Assembly (NCBI GenBank): GCA_025356505.1
Contig: JANXSV010000407.1
Location: 1-10,028, forward strand
DNA length: 10,028 bases
Direction: 5' to 3'
Origin: Methylovirgula sp.
GTDB lineage: Bacteria; Pseudomonadota; Alphaproteobacteria; Rhizobiales; Beijerinckiaceae
Made by a program: the position numbers and the translations under genes. Positions 1-6,558 of this stretch are shown one piece after another (position 1 is the stretch's first letter; every line of letters begins with the position of its first letter). The notes beneath the pieces were generated by a model, which did no database searches, was not told the DNA's origin, and saw only the letters and a list, made by a program, of their open reading frames with translations.

Positions 1-176
1 CCGCCCAGCAGAAACCAGGTTATCCACGACCCGAACTGGCGACCGCCGAGGCCCCATTCGTCGAGCTGGGTCAGATCACCGGCTTTCCAGCTTGAGGCGA
101 GGAACCCCATTATCGTCACAAGAGCAAAAAAGGCGACGAAAACGATTGTCGCAGTCCAATTGAGATGATCAATCAT
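1..176 (-). CDS. Sodium:solute symporter (SSS family), N-terminal part, cut by window edge
   Basis: Inner-membrane Na+-coupled transporter. Only the first 58 residues are present; the gene continues beyond base 1. The start is the ATG at 176-174. The translation opens with a short polar N-terminus and a hydrophobic first membrane segment (about residues 8-28). A conserved-looking loop EWGLGGRQFG (40-49) follows, then the start of a second membrane segment (WITWFLLGG). This N-terminus, together with a DUF3311 gene just upstream, is typical of the SSS subgroup that includes rhizobial MctP monocarboxylate permeases (family knowledge). The substrate cannot be read from the fragment, so lactate, pyruvate, acetate or similar is only an inference. 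The start overlaps the stop of the upstream gene (ATGA), which implies translational coupling. Confidence 0.85.
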   Translation of the reverse strand, partial: MIDHLNWTATIVFVAFFALVTIMGFLASSWKAGDLTQLDEWGLGGRQFGSWITWFLLG

Positions 177-346
177 TTTGCACCGCCAATTTTACTGGCG
201 GCATAGATGAAAAGGATGGAGACGGGAATCAACGCCAAGTTGAACCAGTAAAAAAACGGCAGGCCAAAAAGGCGCGGTTCGATGCTGTTGTAATACGGCA
301 CCGCGAGGGCGAGGAGACACGGGATTAGAAGAAGCAGGTATCTCAT
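173..346 (-). CDS. DUF3311 small membrane protein, partner of SSS symporter
   Basis: A 57-residue inner-membrane protein with two hydrophobic segments (about residues 2-17 and 27-49). They are separated by a short loop with the family-like motif YNSIEPRLFGLPFFYW (18-33). DUF3311 proteins are commonly encoded directly before SSS-type symporters and are presumed accessory subunits or chaperones; their function is not established. The ATG at 346-344 is chosen because a strong GGGGAGG lies 7 nt upstream and the family normally begins MRYLLLL or similar. The frame stays open upstream to 463, but those 39 extra residues are polar and unlike the family. The TGA stop overlaps the symporter ATG by 4 nt, so the two form an operon. 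Confidence 0.85.
   Translation of the reverse strand: MRYLLLLIPCLLALAVPYYNSIEPRLFGLPFFYWFNLALIPVSILFIYAASKIGGAK
183..201 (-). promoter_or_regulatory. Hairpin just before the symporter start codon
   Basis: A perfect 6-bp GC-rich inverted repeat (CCGCCA / TGGCGG) with a 7-nt loop lies in the last codons of the DUF3311 gene. In the mRNA its 3' arm contains GGCGG, the only purine-rich match to a ribosome-binding site, and it ends 6 nt before the symporter ATG. If it folds it would hide that site, and a ribosome finishing the DUF3311 gene would open it. The repeat is visible in the sequence; the coupling role is inferred. Confidence 0.5.
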
Positions 347-353
347 AAGACGG

Positions 354-360
354 CCTCCCC
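354..360 (-). promoter_or_regulatory. Strong ribosome-binding site of the DUF3311 gene
   Basis: GGGGAGG on the minus strand, 7 nt before the ATG at 346. It decides the start of the DUF3311 gene in favour of the 57-residue protein. Confidence 0.8.
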
Positions 361-538
361 GGCTCTGTGTATTTTTTAAATTGGCGTATCTATTGCGCAG
401 TTCAGCACCCAACCTGCGAAATTTCAGGCTGATTTGCAAGCTGGATAGGCATTTTACGCTCAACTTTCCCCTATATTGCTATATTTCCGATATTGGGTCG
501 AAATGCGTTTGGTACCTTGGTAAGGCCCGAGCGCATGC

Positions 539-580
539 AACTGCGGCAGTTTAGTGGCATTATGGCCACAGCAGTCATAA
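539..580. repeat. Cluster of three short inverted repeats, possible operator
   Basis: AACTGC-G-GCAGTT (539-551) is a perfect interrupted palindrome with 6-bp arms. Two bases later comes GTGGC-N6-GCCAC (554-558 / 565-569). TTATG-N11-CATAA (560-564 / 576-580) overlaps the second. The cluster sits almost midway between the two divergent genes, about 50-90 bp upstream of the putative -35 of the FadL-type gene. The repeats are seen directly; regulator binding is inference. Confidence 0.4.
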
Positions 581-627
581 AAAGTTCAACTACAATCTGT
601 GTACAGCTTTATTTGTTACGATCTTGT

Positions 628-657
628 TTGACAGGTTCTACTGGCCTTGCTCTATCA
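628..657 (+). promoter_or_regulatory. Putative sigma-70 type promoter of the FadL-type gene
   Basis: TTGACA at 628-633 is followed after 18 nt by CTATCA (652-657), close to the alphaproteobacterial housekeeping pattern (TTGAC, then CTATAT-like). It would give a leader of roughly 75 nt before the ATG at 740. The -35 is a perfect match; the -10 is imperfect. Confidence 0.5.
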
Positions 658-739
658 TCATGAATGAATTGGTTCACAACTTAACTAAATGTGCTGAGCC
701 GCGCCAAGCGCCAGAGCACAAAACCGGGGAGAGAGACAG

Positions 740-2059
740 ATGTCTCAAGGATTTAAGCGGATTTTAACTGCGGGTATTGCGGCGGCTGCTCTGCTTGGCG
801 GGATAGCGAGCGCTCAGGCTGGTGCTTTCGCCATTCGTGAACAGAGTGCTGAAGACCTGGGCGATGCCTTCGCAGGCGCGGCAACCGGAGGCTCAAGCCT
901 TTCGTCCATGTTCTGGAACCCGGCGACGATGACCAGCCACAAGGGTTGGCAGTCAACAAGTGCATTTTCAGGAATTCTTCCCTACGCGAGCATCCAGTCG
1001 CTTAATGCGATCAGCGCTCGTCCACTGAATTCGGGCAATATCGGTGTAGCGGCCTTGGTGCCGTCGTCGTCATCCAGCTATCAGATCAACGACAATCTCT
1101 GGGCCGGATTGTCGATCAATTCGCCGTTTGGGCTTTCCACCAAAGCTGACCAGCCTTGGAATGGTGGCATTTATGGCCAGTCCTCCGACGTGCGTTCCAT
1201 AAATATTCGCCCGACGCTCGCTTATAAAATTAATGAAATGTTCTCGATCGGCTTTGGCCTGGACATTGAGCGATTTTCGTTGCATCTGACTAATCTGGAT
1301 CCACGGGCAAGCACAACAGTGGATGACCTCAAAGGCAGCAGCTGGGGCGTTGGCGCCACGGCAGGCGTAACCATTACGCCGGTTGCCGGGACTGAAATCG
1401 GCATCGGCTATCGCAGCCAGATCAGACAAAACATCCACGGCACACTGTCGGTGGCCAGTGGTCTCGGTGGTGTGTTCAACGTCAAATCAAATGTGACCCT
1501 GCCCGACCAAATTAACATCGGTCTGCGCCAGAAAGTGACAGATCAGTTTACCGCACTTGCGGGATTTGAATGGACCCACTGGTCTATATTCAACAAGTTC
1601 CCTGTGGTAAGCACCTCGGGCCCCTCAACAGGCGCGACGCTTACAAGCCTTGGTTTCCAATATCGCAACGGTTGGTTTGCGAGCTTGGGTGGTGAATATA
1701 AGTATTCGCCAAATCTAACCGTTCGTGCTGGTTTGGCATATGAGCGTTCGCCAATTTCGGATGTTGTTCGCGGCGTTCGTCTGCCGGATAACAATCGTAT
1801 CTGGACAACAGCCGGTTTGAGCTACGCTGTTGATAAAAAACTCTCTTTCGACCTGAGCTATGCTCATATCTTCCCGGCCAGCACCAATATTGCTATCACT
1901 TCGGCCAGCAATCCATCATTTTTAGCTGCACCCTTGGCTCTGTCAGCAACAGTGAAGTCTCACATCGACATCATCTCGGTTGGTCTGAACTACCGCTGGG
2001 ATGATCCAAAAGTGTTGGAAGCCGCACCGGCTCAAAAAGCCATCGTCCGCAAATACTGA
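740..2059 (+). CDS. OmpP1/FadL family outer membrane transporter
   Basis: A 439-residue outer-membrane beta-barrel of the FadL class, which lets hydrophobic compounds such as long-chain fatty acids cross the outer membrane. A signal peptide covers residues 1-27 (basic FKR, then an alanine/leucine core, cleavage expected after AQA). The mature protein starts GAFAIREQSAEDLGDAFAG, matching the N-terminal hatch of the family, and carries the hallmark FWNPAT at 58-63. Alternating polar/hydrophobic strands with GLxY and RxGxxY-like turns run to the end. There is a PFGLST segment near residue 130. Length is close to E. coli FadL (about 446 with signal). The start is supported by GGGGAGAGAG at 726-735. 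The last residue is tyrosine in a short tail after the final strand, a little unlike the usual terminal Phe/Trp. No fatty-acid degradation genes are adjacent, so the substrate is unknown (hydrocarbons or aromatics are alternatives). An intrinsic terminator follows, so the gene appears monocistronic. Confidence 0.92.
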   Translation: MSQGFKRILTAGIAAAALLGGIASAQAGAFAIREQSAEDLGDAFAGAATGGSSLSSMFWNPATMTSHKGWQSTSAFSGILPYASIQSLNAISARPLNSGNIGVAALVPSSSSSYQINDNLWAGLSINSPFGLSTKADQPWNGGIYGQSSDVRSINIRPTLAYKINEMFSIGFGLDIERFSLHLTNLDPRASTTVDDLKGSSWGVGATAGVTITPVAGTEIGIGYRSQIRQNIHGTLSVASGLGGVFNVKSNVTLPDQINIGLRQKVTDQFTALAGFEWTHWSIFNKFPVVSTSGPSTGATLTSLGFQYRNGWFASLGGEYKYSPNLTVRAGLAYERSPISDVVRGVRLPDNNRIWTTAGLSYAVDKKLSFDLSYAHIFPASTNIAITSASNPSFLAAPLALSATVKSHIDIISVGLNYRWDDPKVLEAAPAQKAIVRKY

Positions 2060-2084
2060 GATTTGGATCAGAACAAAAATTTAC

Positions 2085-2115
2085 AAAGCCGCGCCATGAT
2101 GGTGCGGCTTTTTTT
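2085..2115 (+). terminator. Intrinsic terminator after the FadL-type gene
   Basis: AAAGCCGC (2085-2092) pairs with GCGGCTTT (2104-2111). The stem extends inward through a G-U pair, two G-C pairs and one A-T pair to a 3-nt loop, and is followed by a run of seven T (2109-2115). It starts 26 nt after the stop codon. Read on the other strand the stem is followed by a weaker T-rich stretch, so it might also stop the convergent minus-strand operon. Confidence 0.92.
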
Positions 2116-2228
2116 GGTCGCGCTGTCGGCGTTTGCTGGCAGTAGGGATGGCAAGCGACAGATGTTTGAACTGCGCGGTCGGCTTAAGTTAATTTTTTAA
2201 TCGGGCGCGATCCTGCCACAGTCAAATT

Positions 2229-2465
2229 TTAGAACGCTTTAAACGTGATGATGGTCCGCGTGTCGACGATACCGCCGATGGGATGCACAAATTCGCCGAC
2301 GAAATGGCCGATGTCGATGTCCTTTTCGACATAGAATTTGGCTAAAATGTCGAAATGACCGGCGGTAGAATAGATTTCAGAAGCGATTTCAGCCTCTGCC
2401 AGTGCTGCGGCAACAGCATATGTTTTGCCTAAAGCGCATTTGATTTCGACAAAAATGGTCTGCAT
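2229..2465 (-). CDS. Stand-alone Lrp/AsnC ligand-binding (RAM) domain protein
   Basis: A 78-residue protein equal to only the C-terminal ligand-binding and oligomerisation domain of Lrp/AsnC regulators. The N-terminal helix-turn-helix is absent. The start MQTIFVEIKCALGK, the central YSTAGHFDILAKF (residues 32-44, containing the G-x-[FY]-D core) and the end TRTIITFKAF match the small stand-alone family common in alphaproteobacteria. Family members form ring-shaped oligomers that bind amino acids or other small effectors; a specific role is not established. The start is supported by AGGAG at 2474-2478, 8 nt upstream. It lies 18 nt behind the secreted protein gene and is the last gene of an apparent three-gene operon. 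The 113 bp between its stop and the terminator at 2085-2115 hold nothing recognisable. Confidence 0.9.
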   Translation of the reverse strand: MQTIFVEIKCALGKTYAVAAALAEAEIASEIYSTAGHFDILAKFYVEKDIDIGHFVGEFVHPIGGIVDTRTIITFKAF

Positions 2466-2483
2466 CGTTAAAGCTCCTGAGGC

Positions 2484-3443
2484 TTATTTGGCAATGATTT
2501 CAATATCATGATCGAAGGCCGATTGAACTTGAAACTCGCCCTGATAGGTTTTTGCATCGTGCCGGGCGATGGCGACATAATCCCCTTCTGCCAGAACCAG
2601 CGATGGGAAGGCCCCGATCAACTCGCGGATAACGTCACCGCCCGGCGTCAAAACCGTGAAGCTTGTGTTGGCGAGCGCTTCGCCGCCTGATTTGTTGACC
2701 AGCTTTAACGTGAGCGTGGCTGCGCGATGTCTCAACGTGACATCGGTGATCTTTCCGGACTGCACATTAATGTCGGCGGCGACCACGGAGTTTGTGGGTG
2801 CTGGCTCGCCTAATTTGGCATCCAAAGCTCCGATTCCCACCGTGTCGAGATAAACTGATTTCAGGTGATAGCGCCCCTCTGGCACGGGGATAATTTCGCC
2901 GGGTTTTATGTTGGATGCGACGACCTTGGCCTCCGAATTAGATTTCTCCGGAACGTAGATTGTCATGGCAACTTTGTTGGCGGAAAGAGCGGTCGTTCCA
3001 ATGATGGGCGAGAGCACAAGCGCCCCGGCATTTAGGACGATGCGGTCAGTAAACGGCTTTTGCTCCACCGTTATCCGCTTGCTCACGCCTGAAAGGCCGA
3101 AGGCGACGTGCACATAGTAACTGCCGGGGTCGAGGGTAAACGCTGGCGCGGCACTGTCGGACTGAGCAAGCAGGGCGCGCGTGCCATCCTCGGTGGCAAG
3201 ATCGCTGTAGATGCGCCAGTGCAGTCCGGAGGTCAGCGGCTTGGTTGTGGCGAGTAGCGAGGCGCTGAGGGTCACGTTTGGTGCAGTTTGTGCAAAGGCC
3301 GGAGCGCGCGCCGAAATGCCTACTAGAGTCATCAGGATTAAAACGCCTGCGATCACGCGCCGGATACTGCTGCGGCTGCGTTCAAACTTGCTCAAACAGA
3401 TGTCTCGATCGGGCAATCTAGCCAATTCCACTGGTTCCTTCAT
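2484..3443 (-). CDS. Secreted protein with three similar beta-rich segments, function unknown
   Basis: A 319-residue exported protein that I do not assign to a characterised family. A signal sequence lies at about residues 28-51 (hydrophobic VIAGVLILMTLVGISA, cleavage plausible after APAFA), preceded by an unusually long polar n-region. The mature part has three segments, each with a similar core: LDPGSYYVHV (104-113), PEGRYHLKS (188-196) and LAEGDYVAIA (284-293). Each core sits within alternating beta-strand sequence, suggesting tandem Ig-like or carboxypeptidase-regulatory-like beta-sandwich domains. There are no catalytic motifs and no cysteines in the mature part. It starts 28 nt after the YfhO-family gene and is followed 18 nt later by the Lrp-like gene, so a shared transcript is likely. 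No clear Shine-Dalgarno sequence precedes the ATG at 3443-3441, and an in-frame TGA lies just upstream. An internal TTG (codon 17) is a possible alternative start. Confidence 0.75.
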   Translation of the reverse strand: MKEPVELARLPDRDICLSKFERSRSSIRRVIAGVLILMTLVGISARAPAFAQTAPNVTLSASLLATTKPLTSGLHWRIYSDLATEDGTRALLAQSDSAAPAFTLDPGSYYVHVAFGLSGVSKRITVEQKPFTDRIVLNAGALVLSPIIGTTALSANKVAMTIYVPEKSNSEAKVVASNIKPGEIIPVPEGRYHLKSVYLDTVGIGALDAKLGEPAPTNSVVAADINVQSGKITDVTLRHRAATLTLKLVNKSGGEALANTSFTVLTPGGDVIRELIGAFPSLVLAEGDYVAIARHDAKTYQGEFQVQSAFDHDIEIIAK

Positions 3444-3471
3444 TTTTATGGGCGCTTTTCATGTTTTCATG

Positions 3472-5844
3472 TCAGTCGCTGCGCTTCACGAGATCGCGAA
3501 CTGCAGAGGAAAGGTTTTCCATCGAAAACGGCACATATTCAAAACGTACACTATGGTGGCCTTTAGGCAATTCGACGGCGCGAAAAACTATATTTGCCCG
3601 GTAAATCGGGCTTGGTATTCCGTCAACGGTAGCACGCCATCCGGGATAATAGATGTCATGAAGCACGAGTAACCCCGGCTGATCATTTTCGACATCGATA
3701 ACCGAATAATTGGCGTGCATGGTGACGATGGAAACGGATGCCTTCGGGGCGGAAGGTTCACCCGTGGCAGCATAAGTTCGAACTAGTTTTTCCGGGCTGT
3801 TTTCGTCAATGAGGACTTCACGGCTCCGATCAAAATCGGGTATGGCGTCGCCATCGATGATTGCCTCACTGTCGACGGATTTTACCGATGTGGCGAAATA
3901 GGCGCGAGGTGCGGAAGGGCGAAGTTTGTAGATATACATGCCTTCTGTGCTGTAGATCAGCGTAGCGATTGGACGGGGGAAGTGCTTGGGTAATTTTGGC
4001 AGCGGGCGGTCGAGCATCACATATTGAAGGCCAAGTAATTTTGCCAGCGTGGAACTGTAGCCGCGGAAATTTGCCGGAAAATGGCGCAGGCTGACATCAC
4101 CCGAATTGTCGCCCGGGCCGACGATGCGCTCATAGTCTGAGATGCGCAGCGGATTATAGCCGACTGTATTTTCGAGCCCGTAGACCATTGAAGCATTCAT
4201 CCACGGTCCGTTCATCCCTAAAACTTCGATGCGTGGATATGCGCCGAGGCTGTGGCTTTTCGCTATTTCGGACTGTAGCAGGTCCAACCCCGCTTTAAAT
4301 TCGGGCTTCAACGTTGCGTAGGGTGCATAGACTGAAACGGGTTCAGAATTGAGCGAGGACGCCGCATCGCGGCCAACCAATTCAGCGCAGCTTAACAGCA
4401 CCAGAACGGCCAAAGTGACGGGCCTGTTCCGGGTTCTGATGAGGGTGAAGGCGACAATGCCACAGAAAACAGTTGCGAGCGAAATGGCCGCAAAAGTTTG
4501 CAATGTGTGGCCTTGCGCAACAGAAAACTCGATCGCAAAAATGAAAAGCAGCGTAAGGGTGCCGACGCTGAGTGCGACCCAGAGATTTTTGGGCCATGAG
4601 CCAAGAAGGGCGGGTTCGCCCTTTAAGATGGCAGCGTTGACCAGATATCCGCAAAGGATACTCAGACAAAATTGTAAAGCGAAGCTGGCATCTGCCGGGC
4701 GGCGATAGAGCGAAACACCCGGCAGGTGATCGAATATCAATTCGAAGGCAGGTGAAAAACGCCCGATGGCATAGAGAAAAACAAAGATTAAAATCGCGGT
4801 GAACAGCCTCACCTGAGGATCTGCCAGCCGACGCCCGGCGATGCCATGCCAAAGCAGCAACACCGTCGGGACTATGCCGATGAATAAATAATTGATGGCG
4901 CGATCGGTCCAATCGCCCCGGCTGATGGTTTCGTATCCGGGTCCCCAATAGTCATAGTTCCAGTCGAGCGACCCGAAAAAGTTTGGGATAGCCAGCGTCA
5001 CAAAGTTTACGAGCGATAGCGAACCTTCCGCGGCCACACCATAGGCGATGTTCGGGCGGTTCGATTGTCCCAAAAACTGAAGCGTCAGCAGAATGGGGAC
5101 GATAAGCAAAAGCGCGCCACAAACGCCCATAAAGATAATGAGTGCAAAGCGCTGCTTGATATAGTCGAGGGGCTGCGGCGCGCGCAAAACCTCATACACG
5201 AGCGCAACGATCAGCCAGAGACAAAACAAATAGGCAACCTGATCTCGGCCCTGCGCCATAAGTGCAGCCATCACGGAGAACAGGATGCCAAAAAGGTAAG
5301 AGCGCTTGTGCAGCGCCGATTCCAGCGACCACAGTGCCCATGGGAAAAAACTATAGGACAGGATCATGCCGGTATGTTGAAGCCGGGAGGAAGCGGACGC
5401 CCCCAGAATGTAGATGGCCGCGCCGAGAACGGCCCCGATGGGCATCCAGTTTCGACGATGGAACAGGAGCAATATTCCCAGCGCGCCAAATGTCAGATGC
5501 GCGATGATTGCCGCATCAAAAAGCTGCATCGAGGCGCGCGGCGCGATGTAAGCTAAAGCCAACATCGTGGGCGAAAATAGCAGTGATTGCGGATCGGCTG
5601 CGGTCGGGTGGCCAGAAAAGTGATAGGGATTCCATAGCGGGATTTCGTGCGCTGAGATCTGCTCGCCAAGAAAGCGAAACATGGGATAAAAATGGTTTTT
5701 AGAATCCCAGGGCACAACTGCATCGTTCCACAGCCATATCGAATCCGAGATAAGGCCGATCAGGAGCACTGCAATCACAGCGAGCCGCCAGCTCGATATG
5801 AACGCTGCACCTGTGCGGCTGGATGAATTTGCTGTCGAAGACAT
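3472..5844 (-). CDS. YfhO-family polytopic membrane protein
   Basis: A 790-residue inner-membrane protein of the YfhO type (GT-C-like fold), distantly related to glycosyltransferases that use polyprenyl-linked sugars. In Gram-positives YfhO is tied to glycosylation of lipoteichoic acid (family knowledge). After one membrane segment comes WDSKNHFYP (46-54), with the acidic residue placed as the GT-C catalytic Asp. Next is LWNPYHFSGHP (70-80), then about a dozen membrane helices to around residue 475 and a long soluble C-terminal region. That region has ENTVGYNPLR and, near 733-742, YPGWRATVDG followed by PIYRANIVFRA, all hallmark YfhO positions. The start chosen is the ATG at 5844-5842; a TTG codon directly before it could also serve. 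No good Shine-Dalgarno is seen. It is the first gene of the apparent operon with the secreted and Lrp-like proteins. Acceptor and sugar are unknown. No glycan cluster surrounds it. Confidence 0.88.
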   Translation of the reverse strand: MSSTANSSSRTGAAFISSWRLAVIAVLLIGLISDSIWLWNDAVVPWDSKNHFYPMFRFLGEQISAHEIPLWNPYHFSGHPTAADPQSLLFSPTMLALAYIAPRASMQLFDAAIIAHLTFGALGILLLFHRRNWMPIGAVLGAAIYILGASASSRLQHTGMILSYSFFPWALWSLESALHKRSYLFGILFSVMAALMAQGRDQVAYLFCLWLIVALVYEVLRAPQPLDYIKQRFALIIFMGVCGALLLIVPILLTLQFLGQSNRPNIAYGVAAEGSLSLVNFVTLAIPNFFGSLDWNYDYWGPGYETISRGDWTDRAINYLFIGIVPTVLLLWHGIAGRRLADPQVRLFTAILIFVFLYAIGRFSPAFELIFDHLPGVSLYRRPADASFALQFCLSILCGYLVNAAILKGEPALLGSWPKNLWVALSVGTLTLLFIFAIEFSVAQGHTLQTFAAISLATVFCGIVAFTLIRTRNRPVTLAVLVLLSCAELVGRDAASSLNSEPVSVYAPYATLKPEFKAGLDLLQSEIAKSHSLGAYPRIEVLGMNGPWMNASMVYGLENTVGYNPLRISDYERIVGPGDNSGDVSLRHFPANFRGYSSTLAKLLGLQYVMLDRPLPKLPKHFPRPIATLIYSTEGMYIYKLRPSAPRAYFATSVKSVDSEAIIDGDAIPDFDRSREVLIDENSPEKLVRTYAATGEPSAPKASVSIVTMHANYSVIDVENDQPGLLVLHDIYYPGWRATVDGIPSPIYRANIVFRAVELPKGHHSVRFEYVPFSMENLSSAVRDLVKRSD

Positions 5845-5982
5845 CAAGATTTACACTTCATTCCGGTTTGCGCAGATTTGTTTTGCTGCGCCTCATTGGG
5901 TTAGAAAAGCGCCAAGACAAACGCAAGTTCTTTCGCTAATGAAACAGCCTGTTCGCAGCAGCAAATTACCGGTGAGAGCGCA
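5845..5982. other. Divergent intergenic region between YfhO-family gene and nitroreductase
   Basis: 138 bp that must hold promoters for both directions. I could not fix a convincing -35/-10 pair on either strand. GGTGAG at 5971-5976 is the ribosome-binding site of the plus-strand nitroreductase. Confidence 0.4.
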
Positions 5983-6546
5983 ATGAACCCTATACTTCAA
6001 CATATGGCCCGGCGGCGCTCTGTGAAGCCGATCGAAATGATTGGACCGGGGCCGGATGCGGAGCAGCTTTCGCAAATTCTGAATTTGGCGGCGCGAGTTC
6101 CCGATCATGGCAAGCTGACACCTTGGCGTTTCATAGTGCTAGAGGGTGAGGCGCGCGCACGCGCCGGGAACGCGCTGGCTCAGATCTGGTCGAGCAGGCA
6201 TGCCCCGATTGACGAATCGCGGCAGCGGTTTGAGACAGAGCGCTTTCTCACATCGCCCATGACAGTTATCGTGGTTTCAACTGCAACGGCGCATGTCAAA
6301 ATTCCGATTTGGGAACAGGAACTCTCCGCCGGTGCGGTTTGCATGGCGTTGACGCTGGCCGCGACAGGGTCCGGCTTCAAGACGGCATGGCTGACCGATT
6401 GGTGCGCTTATGACACGGATGCAAAAGCTGCGCTGGGAATTGCAGAGACGGAAAAAGTTGCCGGCTTCATTCATATCGGGCGCTTTGACGCTCCCGTGGC
6501 AGATCGGCCGCGGCCTGATTTGGACCGCATCGTGACTCGTTTTTAA
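5983..6546 (+). CDS. YdjA-like nitroreductase family protein
   Basis: A 187-residue cytoplasmic FMN-dependent oxidoreductase of the nitroreductase fold, YdjA subgroup by length (E. coli YdjA about 183) and motifs. The FMN-phosphate-binding start is MARRRSVKP (8-16). ARVPDHGKLTPWRFIVLEG (37-55) is the subgroup signature. The mid-region EQELSAGAVCMALTLAATGSG is followed by TAWLTDW, and the end GFIHIGRF precedes the closing DRPRPDLDRIV. Such enzymes are homodimers that use NAD(P)H to reduce nitro, quinone or other acceptors; the physiological substrate is generally unknown. The ATG at 5983 has GGTGAG 6 nt upstream. The next gene, a flavin reductase family protein, starts 12 nt after the stop, so the two are probably co-transcribed. 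Confidence 0.9.
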   Translation: MNPILQHMARRRSVKPIEMIGPGPDAEQLSQILNLAARVPDHGKLTPWRFIVLEGEARARAGNALAQIWSSRHAPIDESRQRFETERFLTSPMTVIVVSTATAHVKIPIWEQELSAGAVCMALTLAATGSGFKTAWLTDWCAYDTDAKAALGIAETEKVAGFIHIGRFDAPVADRPRPDLDRIVTRF

Positions 6547-6558
6547 TCCGGAGGCCGC

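Larger units (their letters stand above)
347..739. other. Divergent intergenic region (393 bp)
   Basis: This separates the minus-strand DUF3311-symporter operon from the plus-strand FadL-type gene. No convincing coding region is seen. It holds the DUF3311 ribosome-binding site, an AT-rich stretch at about 470-495 that could contain the minus-strand promoter (no clear -35/-10 pair could be fixed), a group of inverted repeats at 539-580, a short palindrome at 597-606 and a promoter-like pair at 628-657. Confidence 0.6.

Noticed and set aside
347..463. N-terminal extension of the DUF3311 protein by 39 residues
   Set aside because: A strong GGGGAGG sits 7 nt before the internal ATG, and the extension is polar and unlike the family.
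2116..2228. Possible terminator for the Lrp-like gene (ATCG-CGCC-CGAT near 2200-2211)
   Set aside because: The stem is only 4 bp and, on the minus strand, it is followed by an A-rich rather than T-rich stretch.
3211..3672. Open frame of 153 codons on the plus strand
   Set aside because: It is antisense to the ends of the secreted-protein and YfhO-family genes, and its translation shows no recognisable domain.
4382..4948. Open frame of 188 codons on the minus strand inside the YfhO-family gene
   Set aside because: It is a different frame of a clearly coding membrane protein gene, and its histidine/arginine/cysteine-rich translation is typical of an out-of-frame shadow.
5065..5556. Open frame of 163 codons on the plus strand
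   Set aside because: It is antisense to the YfhO-family gene, with a low-complexity, charged translation and no family match.
5845..5847. TTG start of the YfhO-family gene directly before the ATG
   Set aside because: The adjacent ATG is the more usual start and neither has a clear ribosome-binding site. The difference is a single residue.
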